DNA from: an uncultured Clostridia bacterium
GTDB lineage: Bacteria > Bacillota > Clostridia > Oscillospirales > Oscillospiraceae
Assembly: GCA_937915065.1 (NCBI GenBank)
Contig: CALDMR010000147.1
Coordinates: 1-11,209, forward strand
Direction of reading: 5' to 3'
Length of the DNA: 11,209 nt
A program made the position numbers and the translations under genes. The notes under the pieces were generated by a model that did not search any database, was not told the DNA's origin, and saw only the letters and a list, made by a program, of their open reading frames with translations. Below are positions 5,571 through 11,209 of the stretch, one piece after another. Within the stretch, counting starts at the first letter, position 1. Each line of letters starts with the position of its first letter.

Positions 5571-5987
5571 TGTTTCATTTGCGGGGGACTGAACGGGGGC
5601 CGCCGCGATCAGCTCCGCCCGTTCCTTGTTGTTCTTTGCGCTGGAAATATCCACGCCCAGTTGGTCGGCCAGCTTTTCCAGCTCGGCCTTTTTCATGGTG
5701 GCCAGCTGCTCGGCGTCCAGGTGCCCCTCCAGCATTTTGGCCTCCTGGCCGTTCTCCTGGGCCTCCCGGCCCCCGTTCTGGCTCCGGCTATCCTGGGACC
5801 CGTCCGCCTGTTCTGCGTCCTCCTGGGCTTCCTGGTGGCGTTCCCCGGCCTCCTGACCATCCCAGGCCGCGCTCTTGGCGTTCAGCCATGCGGTGACCAT
5901 CTTCTGGTCATTGGCGGGGAGGGTGTCGCCCGCGTCATACATCCGCCCCAGGTAAAGCACGGGGCGCTTGGCGATCAGCTTTTTCAT
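5556..5987 (-). CDS. gpFI-position phage protein with two small domains and a Gln/Glu-rich linker
   Basis: A 143-residue protein in the slot of lambda FI (132 residues), whose product helps DNA packaging at the procapsid. Residues 1-44 form a small domain (MKKLIAKRPVLYLGRMYDAG, DTLPANDQKMVTAWLN); residues 45-88 are a low-complexity linker rich in Gln, Glu, Asp, Ser and Gly with repeated Q-E-A; residues 89-130 look like a SAP/HeH-type helix-extended-loop-helix (LATMKKAELEKLADQLGVDI, then KNNKERAELIAA). From memory, lambda gpFI has similar elements in the opposite order. AAGGAGG lies 9 nt before the ATG. The family is not certain; the position is clear. Confidence 0.65.
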   Translation of the reverse strand: MKKLIAKRPVLYLGRMYDAGDTLPANDQKMVTAWLNAKSAAWDGQEAGERHQEAQEDAEQADGSQDSRSQNGGREAQENGQEAKMLEGHLDAEQLATMKKAELEKLADQLGVDISSAKNNKERAELIAAAPVQSPANETGGAR

Positions 5988-6001
5988 GCCTTACGCCCTC
6001 C

Positions 6002-6439
6002 TTATGTCCGCTCGGTAGCCGTCAGGGTGCCGCCGGTGGCCACGGTAATGTCGTACACCTTGCCGTCCGTGCATTTCAGGGCCAGGCTGTTGTGGATGGC
6101 CGGGGCGCCGTCCGGGTCCCCGATGTTCACCAGAACGGTGGCGTCGCTGGCCTCCGCCGTTGCGGCTGCGTAGCCGGCGGGGACATTGCCCTTTTCGGTG
6201 GCGGTGATTTCGTCCTCCGCGGCGTCATAATACACCGGGGCGCCCATGGTGATTTTCTCGGAGGCTTTCTTGTCCATGATATACACGCCGGTGACATGCA
6301 GGGCGCCGGTTGCGCCCTCCGCAATATCATTCCCGGCCACGCCGATCCGATTTCCCAGGCTCACCACCTGGCCGTTGACCACGGCCTCCTCGGCGGTGTA
6401 GTCCAGGGTTTCGCCTCTCTGCCAGTATCTTGCGTTCAT
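6002..6439 (-). CDS. DUF2190 family capsid cement (decoration) protein
   Basis: A 145-residue protein with the usual DUF2190 (PF09956) start: YWQRGETLDYTAEEAVVNGQ, then VVSLGNRIGVAGNDIAEGATG, ALHVTGVY and a YYDAAEDEITATE segment around residues 70-82. These small beta-rich proteins trim or decorate capsids, in the role of lambda gpD, and sit next to the major capsid gene. The body ends near residue 110 with LVNIGDPDGA; the last 35 residues form an extra beta-like extension with a Thr-rich end. The gene begins 14 nt after the capsid stop codon and its AAGGAGG lies at the end of the capsid gene. Confidence 0.85.
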   Translation of the reverse strand: MNARYWQRGETLDYTAEEAVVNGQVVSLGNRIGVAGNDIAEGATGALHVTGVYIMDKKASEKITMGAPVYYDAAEDEITATEKGNVPAGYAAATAEASDATVLVNIGDPDGAPAIHNSLALKCTDGKVYDITVATGGTLTATERT

Positions 6440-6453
6440 TTCTCTGTACCTCC

Positions 6454-8013
6454 TTACTCGGCAATAGCTACGCCGTTATTGCGTACAATGCCCCGGTAGT
6501 CCATGACGGTGATACCCCAGTCCAGCCAAATGTCCCACACAAAGCCCAGGTAACCGGCCTTTTCGCTCCGGCGGAAACTGGGGGTTTCCACGCCGTTCAG
6601 GTAGTCCACCTGTACGCTCTTTGCCGTGGTCTTGTCGCCCACGATGTACCAGGGCACCGCGCTGGATCCGGCCAGGGCGTTGATCGCGCCCTCCTCCACA
6701 ACCTGGAGCTGGGTCCGGTACTTGTACAGCGCGTTTGCGGTGTGGCTACCAATGCCGTCCACATCCACCTGCGCGGTTTCAAGCAGCTGGGACATAAGGA
6801 AACCGTACCCCACGGGCACCAGAATGTACTTGGGCTGTACCATAATGCTTTCCCCGAAAGGATCCGTCTGGCGCAGCAGCTTCATCATCATTTTCTGGAC
6901 GCTCTCAATGGTGGGGGCGGTGCCGGTGGCGATCAGGTTTTTGTGTGCGTCGGATTCAAACAGGGTCACGCCGTCATATACGGCGGGGTTCTTCACGATG
7001 ACCTCATACACCTGCTTGTTGATCTTCCGCTTTGCCACGCGGGCATACTGGCCCGGCATTTCGGACAAAAAGCCAATATCATCATTGATGAACGCCTCGC
7101 GGGTCATGGTGAACTGGGTCCCGTAGGTGTCCAGCTTGCGCAGGGGGTTCATGTCGGTGTCCAGGGTGCTGTGCTTCAGCTCTCCGCCCTCGGTAACCTT
7201 GTCGAACTGGCCGCCGCCGATGGTGTATTCATGGGCCTTGCTGGGCTTGAAGTCCGGCAGGCTGCCCTTGCTGGTCCACAGGTCATAAGTGGTGGGCACA
7301 AGCTGGTACTGGTGTACAATGGATTTCTGGATAGCCTGATCCAGAATGGCGGGGAAAGAGGCCGTGGGGGAAAGGAACTGGCGCACCGCCATGTCCCACA
7401 GGTCATTCTTTCCCATTCGCAGCAGGGAAGTGGTGGACCCCTCGCCGCTCCGGGCCATGCACTCGATCATGAGATCCCGCACAGACATGCCGCGCAGGCT
7501 GTCCGCCTCTCTGGCCGGATTGCTCACAGGGACGCCGGCACGCAGCAGCAGGGCGTCCACCGCCGCGTTGCGGAACTCATTGCCCTGGCCGTCATCGGTC
7601 CGGGTGCCCACGGGACCGCCGTGGGAGATCATGAACTCCACCGCCGCCTGGCGCACCTGGTCCATGGTTTGGCCGCCGCGGATGTACTCCGCCGGATCCA
7701 TGCCCACCTGCCGGCACAGGGCCACAATTTCGCTGTTGCGCTGGCGTTCTGCCTGCACCGCCGCCTGGCGGGTTTCGTCGTTTCCGCCGTCCTGGCCCTC
7801 TGCGCCGGCAGGCTCACCGGCTCCGCGGTTCCCCTCCGCAGGGGGTTCTCCGCCGCCCTGGTGGCCGTCCTGGCCTCCCGCGTTCCGGGCGGCGTCAATC
7901 TTTCCCTGGAGCTGGTCAAACTCCGTCTGCTCCTCGCGGGTCAGGCCCCGGCCCTCGTTCCGGGCGCCGGCCACAATCGCCTGCTGTCTGGCGATCATTT
8001 CCTGAATGGTCAT
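6454..8013 (-). CDS. Major capsid protein (HK97 fold, protease/capsid-fusion family type)
   Basis: A 519-residue major head protein. Residues 1-42 form a helical delta-like segment (IARQQAIVAGARNEGRGLT, REEQTEFDQLQGKID); about 43-85 are Gly/Glu/Gln-rich and unlikely to be folded; the folded capsid part follows, with SLRGMSVRDLMIECMAR, an F-T-M-T-R-E-A-F-I-N-D-D-I-G motif with the following MPGQYARVAKRKINKQVYEVI, and LFESDAHKNL, all strongly typical of capsid proteins that in many phages are fused to the prohead protease. The N-terminal part may act as scaffold and be removed. AGGAGG lies 8 nt before the ATG and forms the last two codons of the protease gene. The gene is in the same frame as the protease, with only TAA and two codons between. 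Confidence 0.92.
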   Translation of the reverse strand: MTIQEMIARQQAIVAGARNEGRGLTREEQTEFDQLQGKIDAARNAGGQDGHQGGGEPPAEGNRGAGEPAGAEGQDGGNDETRQAAVQAERQRNSEIVALCRQVGMDPAEYIRGGQTMDQVRQAAVEFMISHGGPVGTRTDDGQGNEFRNAAVDALLLRAGVPVSNPAREADSLRGMSVRDLMIECMARSGEGSTTSLLRMGKNDLWDMAVRQFLSPTASFPAILDQAIQKSIVHQYQLVPTTYDLWTSKGSLPDFKPSKAHEYTIGGGQFDKVTEGGELKHSTLDTDMNPLRKLDTYGTQFTMTREAFINDDIGFLSEMPGQYARVAKRKINKQVYEVIVKNPAVYDGVTLFESDAHKNLIATGTAPTIESVQKMMMKLLRQTDPFGESIMVQPKYILVPVGYGFLMSQLLETAQVDVDGIGSHTANALYKYRTQLQVVEEGAINALAGSSAVPWYIVGDKTTAKSVQVDYLNGVETPSFRRSEKAGYLGFVWDIWLDWGITVMDYRGIVRNNGVAIAE

Positions 8014-8030
8014 TGCTCTTTACCTCCTAA
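8011..8030 (-). promoter_or_regulatory. Protease-capsid junction: Shine-Dalgarno, stop and start in one frame
   Basis: On the minus strand AGG AGG TAA AGA GCA ATG reads as the last two protease codons (Arg-Arg, 8028-8023), the stop (8022-8020), two further codons and the capsid start (8013-8011), all in one frame. The AGGAGG is thus coding sequence and the capsid gene's ribosome binding site at once. The short distance predicts efficient re-initiation by ribosomes ending protease synthesis. Confidence 0.85.
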
Positions 8031-8637
8031 AAGTATTTTGATTGATTTGGATCTGCCGCTCGTATGCGGACAGGTCCGGTGTGTCTGCGCTTTCACTGGA
8101 TCGGCCCACGCCCACGGTTGCGTCTGCCGGCACAGAAACAACGGAGATTTCCATGGGTGTCCAGCGCCTGGCGATACTGCATGGGCCGGTAAATCGTCCG
8201 TCTGCCGATGTAGCCCCGGCCCGGACTTCCTCCCAGCTGTCCACTCTGTACCGCACCGATGTGGTTTTCAGGGTCCCGCTTTGCACCTTGCTGAAAATCT
8301 TTTCCGCGTCCGCGTCGGTATCAAATTCCACCTCTGCCATACCGCGGTTGTTTTCCACCCAGGCGCGGACCACGCGGCCTACCACCCTGTCCACATCATG
8401 GTTGAAAAGCAGGACACCCACGCTGTTCAGGCGCCCCAGGTCTACGGCGCCCTCTGCATGGTCCAGGATCTCCATGCCGAAATAGCGGCGGTATGGCGTT
8501 TCGCTGGAGAAACTAACTGTTCTCCGGCGGCTGTCCTGCCCCTCCTCCTGTCGGATCAGGATTTCCCCCATGCTCCTGGTTCCCTGGCTCTTGTCCCTGG
8601 GTTCCGGCGTTCTGCTGTGCTGCTGCTCCTTGGCCAT
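8020..8637 (-). CDS. HK97-family prohead protease
   Basis: A 205-residue serine protease of the U35 type (PF04586), which cleaves capsid delta domains and itself during maturation. The presumed catalytic His is His80 in LLFNHD; the Ser is probably Ser165 or Ser168 in PMEISVVSVPAD near Glu163. Other family traits are YRRYFGMEILDH, the VVGRVVRAWVENN strand pair, and the SVRYRVDSWEE element. The ATG at 8637 has GGAGGTG six nt upstream, a strong reason to accept it, although this makes the first ~40 residues overlap the portal gene; these residues are polar and low in complexity (EQQHSRTPEPRDKSQGT). A later Met23 could be a second start. The C-terminus (QINQNTFRR) runs straight into the capsid gene frame. 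Confidence 0.9.
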   Translation of the reverse strand: MAKEQQHSRTPEPRDKSQGTRSMGEILIRQEEGQDSRRRTVSFSSETPYRRYFGMEILDHAEGAVDLGRLNSVGVLLFNHDVDRVVGRVVRAWVENNRGMAEVEFDTDADAEKIFSKVQSGTLKTTSVRYRVDSWEEVRAGATSADGRFTGPCSIARRWTPMEISVVSVPADATVGVGRSSESADTPDLSAYERQIQINQNTFRR

Positions 8638-10072
8638 AAATTACACCTCCCATCTCAATGCCGGCTTTACGGCCATATTTCAGGACCTCGGCCATTTCGT
8701 CCACGGCCTCTTTCCAGTCCTTGCCCTGTTCGGCTGCGACATCCTGGAATGTCTTTTGGCCCGTTGCCAGGGCGGTTTTGGTGGCGGTGGTTTCCTTGGC
8801 CGGGTCGATCCATTTTTTCGGTGCCTGCACCCATTTGTGCGCCAGGTAATCCGCCTTTTTATCCCAAAATCCGGGCGGGTTGATCAGCCCGGGGAGATAA
8901 CAGGAAATAACAAAAGTTTCGTAGATCTCGCTCATGATCTCGGTCAGCAGCTCGATCTCCGCCGCGAATGTGGCTTCATCCTCATTCGCTCCCTGCCGTG
9001 CGCTGGAATAATTGCTTTCCGACATGTCCCGGCTGGTGGCCTCGTAGCTCATGCCCTGGCCGGCTCCGATCAGACGCCATTGCATTTTCAGGAATTGGGA
9101 GGCGTCCGATCCCGCGCTTTTCGGCTCCACAGTTTCGATACTGTCCCCCACATTCATTTCCTTGATCATGCCGGGGGTCAGGCTCTTGCCCTCGTAGGTC
9201 ACCCGATCCCCGCCGGCCACCACGCCGCCGCGGCCAAATCCGCCCGTAGGGGTTGCCCGCTTAATGAACACGGCCAGGCAGGCCGCGATCCGCTCCTTGA
9301 CGGAAACGGCGGTGATAAATTCGTTTGTGTCCCGTACCCGCGTAATGGTAGGGGACAGGTCCGAAACCTCACGCAGCTGGCTGGGGCGGTGCTTGGTCCA
9401 GTACGGGATCACATGCTTGGCCTCGATATACACCGGGGTGGTCAGCTTCCAGCCCTCCACATCGTACTGCTGGATAAAATAGCCCACCGCCCGGCGGGCC
9501 GGGTCATACTCAATCCCGCCCACCACGGTGTTTCCCTTGTGCCTGGGGATGGAGGCGGTGGTGTCCAGTTCGTCCACCTCGATCATTTGGAGCTTGAACG
9601 GCACCAGGCCGCCCCTCGTGTATCGCTTGATGAACAGGATCCCGCCGTCCACCTGCTTCCGTGTCACAGCCATGCGCATGATCTGGTTGAAAGACTGTGA
9701 CGCGGTTATGTCGCAGTTTTCCTTGCGGCACCATTGTTTCCACAGCTTTTCCAGCTGGTCGTTTAACAGCTCACTCTCTGTCTTTGGCTGGAGCTTATAG
9801 CCTTTCCCGATCACATTCCGCCGAAAGGCGTGGATCACAGACTGGGCAATGTCGCTGTTGCGTTCCAGATCGCGTGCGCGTGCGCGGATCACATCCCGGC
9901 TGTAACGGTCTGTTAATTCCGCGCTTTCGTTGAAAACCCGCCACCCGGCATTTAGGCGCCCATGGCTGGCCGCGTCATATCCCCGCAGCTCCTCCAGGGC
10001 TTGCCGCCATGCCTCCCGCCGGTAGCCTCTTTCCGGCGAAATTGCGGTGATGATGTTATCCAAAATTCCCAT
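8513..10072 (-). CDS. Phage portal protein, lambda gpB family
   Basis: A 519-residue portal of the lambda type (PF05136), forming the dodecameric ring at one capsid vertex for DNA entry and exit. Evidence: length near lambda gpB (533); an N-terminal LRGYDAASHGRLNAGWRVF segment; DLERNSDIAQSVIHAFRRNVIGKG; the GMSYEATSRDMSESNYSSARQG motif near residues 345-366, a family signature; and HKWVQAPKKWIDPAKE followed by TALATGQKTFQDVAAEQGKDW near the end. The last ~45 residues are Gly/Gln/Pro/Asn-rich and probably disordered; their DNA also encodes the protease start in another frame. The ATG at 10072 lies 9 nt after the gpW-like stop; the nearest GGGAGG is about 12 nt upstream, slightly far. Confidence 0.96.
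   Translation of the reverse strand: MGILDNIITAISPERGYRREAWRQALEELRGYDAASHGRLNAGWRVFNESAELTDRYSRDVIRARARDLERNSDIAQSVIHAFRRNVIGKGYKLQPKTESELLNDQLEKLWKQWCRKENCDITASQSFNQIMRMAVTRKQVDGGILFIKRYTRGGLVPFKLQMIEVDELDTTASIPRHKGNTVVGGIEYDPARRAVGYFIQQYDVEGWKLTTPVYIEAKHVIPYWTKHRPSQLREVSDLSPTITRVRDTNEFITAVSVKERIAACLAVFIKRATPTGGFGRGGVVAGGDRVTYEGKSLTPGMIKEMNVGDSIETVEPKSAGSDASQFLKMQWRLIGAGQGMSYEATSRDMSESNYSSARQGANEDEATFAAEIELLTEIMSEIYETFVISCYLPGLINPPGFWDKKADYLAHKWVQAPKKWIDPAKETTATKTALATGQKTFQDVAAEQGKDWKEAVDEMAEVLKYGRKAGIEMGGVIYGQGAAAQQNAGTQGQEPGNQEHGGNPDPTGGGAGQPPENS
8644..8650 (-). promoter_or_regulatory. Strong Shine-Dalgarno of the protease gene, inside the portal gene
   Basis: GGAGGTG on the minus strand, six nt before the ATG at 8637. 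It lies within the portal coding region, over its Gly-Gly-Val codons, and is the main reason for accepting a protease start that overlaps the portal gene by 125 nt. Confidence 0.8.
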
Positions 10073-10081
10073 GCGGCACGG

Positions 10082-10309
10082 TCACCTCCCGTCAAAGTAG
10101 GCCACAAAGGTCCGATCCAGCAGGTGGGAGGGGGTCCCCGCCGCCACCTGGGCCTCCAGATCATCACGCATGGATTTCAGCATGGACAGATCCGCCCGTG
10201 TCAGGGACCGGCTGCCGATCTTGTATGACTGGCCGCCTACCAGCACCGCCGCAATGGCCTTATTGACCTGTTCCAGCATTTCCGCCGGCTTCATTTGTGT
10301 GTGTTCCAT
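10082..10309 (-). CDS. gpW-like head-tail connector / DUF6148-like small protein
   Basis: A 75-residue protein in the slot of lambda W (68 residues), between terminase and portal. It has an N-terminal helix (PAEMLEQVNKAIAAVLVGGQ), the beta-turn YKIGSRSLTRADL, and a second helix (LSMLKSMRDDLEAQV). The 'helix, SY+IG-R-LTRADL, helix' plan is shared by gpW (PF02831) and DUF6148 proteins; the first completes the head by plugging the portal. The extra C-terminal AYFDGR may be functional. GGGAGG lies a few nt before the ATG at 10309; Met6 is an alternative start. The gene begins 14 nt after the terminase stop. I favour a gpW-like role because of gene order. Confidence 0.8.
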   Translation of the reverse strand: MEHTQMKPAEMLEQVNKAIAAVLVGGQSYKIGSRSLTRADLSMLKSMRDDLEAQVAAGTPSHLLDRTFVAYFDGR

Positions 10310-10323
10310 TCTGTCCTCCCGCT

Positions 10324-11209
10324 TTATACCCAGCTTTCATTTTGCTGGATCCAGTTTTCCTCCGGTGTCGGCGTAGGCTCCGGCTTTGGCTTCTTGGGCT
10401 TTTCCGGCTCCTGGCTTTGCAGGTATAGGGACCGGACGCCCTGCATGTCCGCCGCCGCCGCGGCGTACACCTCGCAGTCCAGATAGTGGTTGTCTGCGTG
10501 GGTGGTTTTCGGCACCCATTTCTGCACCACTTTCCCGTTGGCCCGCTCGGTCACTTTATGCTCCGCGGTGACCTGCTCCGCATACTCCAGATCACAGCCC
10601 TTGTAGACCATCCAGGATCCTTTCCCGTTTGGCTTCCTCATGCGGGCGGCAATCATGTCCTTGTATTTCCCGCCGTCCACCAGCACCAGTGTCATTCCGT
10701 TGGCGTTGCTGCCATCCTTGTTGATCGTGGACAGGCGGTAGTTGGACAGCATGGTGCCGGTTCCCTTGCTGGGCAGCACCCAGTCCGAATTTAAGATGCA
10801 GAAATCATAAACTTCATCCGTCTGGTCGCCGCTGTCCATCAGGGCCAGCGACACCAAAAGTCTTTGCCCGTCCGGGTGTATAAACTCGGTGTTCATGATC
10901 TGCGCCACCTCGTTCATGGATAGCGCCTGGCCGTGGGCAATGTTCTGGCTGGTCATATAATCGCCCCAGGCCCGGATCGTCCAGTATAGGCAATTTTCCT
11001 GCACATCTATGCCGGCGGTGATCAGCTTCGCCCACTTCGGCAGGGCGTATGCCTCCACCTCGGTCTGCCGCTCCAGCACCAGCTCCGCATTGGTCCGCAG
11101 TTTGGTGTCCTCCCATGGCTCCGCCAGCCAGCTGTTGACAAAGTTTTGCAGCAGCTCCGGGTCATCCTTACACCGCAGGAACTCCTTGGCAATCTCTGAA
11201 AACCGCGTG
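10324..11209 (-). CDS. Phage terminase large subunit, GpA type, C-terminal part (cut by right window edge)
   Basis: The reading frame is open to the window edge; 294 residues up to the TAA are visible, and the true start is outside. This part holds the end of the ATPase-nuclease linker (FVNSWLAEPWEDT, a hallmark of GpA-type terminases) and the nuclease domain that cuts concatemeric DNA: LITAGIDVQENCLYWTIRAW with its acidic metal ligand, LALMDSGDQTDEVYDFC, and DNHYLDCEVYAAAAAD near the end. The final ~30 residues are Pro/Lys/Glu-rich (EPEKPKKPKPEPTPTPEE) and likely a flexible tail for portal contact. An internal GTG at 11079 is not the start, because conserved family sequence continues upstream of it. 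Confidence 0.95.
   Translation of the reverse strand, partial: TRFSEIAKEFLRCKDDPELLQNFVNSWLAEPWEDTKLRTNAELVLERQTEVEAYALPKWAKLITAGIDVQENCLYWTIRAWGDYMTSQNIAHGQALSMNEVAQIMNTEFIHPDGQRLLVSLALMDSGDQTDEVYDFCILNSDWVLPSKGTGTMLSNYRLSTINKDGSNANGMTLVLVDGGKYKDMIAARMRKPNGKGSWMVYKGCDLEYAEQVTAEHKVTERANGKVVQKWVPKTTHADNHYLDCEVYAAAAADMQGVRSLYLQSQEPEKPKKPKPEPTPTPEENWIQQNESWV

Noticed and set aside
5721..5860. Repeated CCTGG-like motifs as a DNA repeat array
   Set aside because: They code the Gln/Glu/Ala-rich linker of the gpFI-slot protein; unit length is irregular and no separate element is indicated.
6430..8883. Long plus-strand open frame (817 codons) over the capsid and protease genes
   Set aside because: Antisense shadow of capsid, protease and portal end; composition is His/Gly/Leu-rich, with no domain or start signal.
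11077..11079. GTG at 11079 as terminase start
   Set aside because: Conserved GpA-type sequence (NSWLAEPWED) continues upstream in frame to the window edge, so the gene is simply cut.

Overview
This window is the left part of a late (virion) gene block of a tailed bacteriophage, almost certainly a prophage or temperate phage of a Gram-positive anaerobe. The DNA is GC-rich. Nearly every gene has a strong AGGAGG-type ribosome binding site, and the protein families are those common in phages of gut Clostridia (an Oscillospiraceae-like host is my inference from composition and family resemblance, not proven). All virion genes are on the minus strand, so the operon reads from right to left. Both edges cut genes: the large terminase at the right and the tape measure protein at the left.

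Layout, in transcription order (right to left): large terminase subunit, GpA type (10324-11209, partial); gpW-like connector (10082-10309); lambda-type portal (8513-10072); HK97-type prohead protease (8020-8637); major capsid protein with an N-terminal delta/scaffold-like region (6454-8013); DUF2190 capsid cement protein (6002-6439); a gpFI-position protein (5556-5987); a gpFII-like head-tail joining protein (5221-5556); a gpZ-like tail completion protein (4625-5224); then a plus-strand cassette (3759-4626); then a tail terminator (3265-3744); a small conserved phage protein (3008-3268); contractile tail sheath (1525-2991); tail tube (1003-1521); tail assembly chaperone with a programmed -1 frameshift extension (649-1002 / 494-1002); and the tape measure N-terminus (1-507). 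The head and neck order matches lambda (A, W, B, C, E, FI, FII, Z, U). At the position of lambda V the tail switches to a sheath plus tube pair, so the virion should have a contractile (myovirus-type) tail.

The one gene that does not belong to the operon is a plus-strand lipoprotein gene (3849-4580). It has its own near-consensus sigma-A promoter (TTGACT, 17 nt, TATAAT) and its own intrinsic terminator. This is a textbook 'moron': an autonomous cassette set between gpZ and the tail terminator, likely expressed from the prophage and displayed on the lysogen surface. Its mature protein consists of two copies of a ~100-residue repeat. I could not assign a function; superinfection exclusion or another surface change is the obvious hypothesis.

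Translation-level structure is unusually rich. There is a canonical GGGTTTT slippery site with a downstream hairpin in the tail chaperone gene. Protease and capsid genes lie in the same frame, separated only by one TAA and two codons. A perfect 10-bp hairpin encloses the start codon of the gpFII-like gene. The portal and protease genes overlap by 125 nt. No tRNA, CRISPR array, integrase, repressor or lysis gene is visible. Apart from the moron cassette there is no non-coding stretch over 300 bases; on the minus strand the cassette itself is an ~880-nt gap that holds no credible minus-strand gene.
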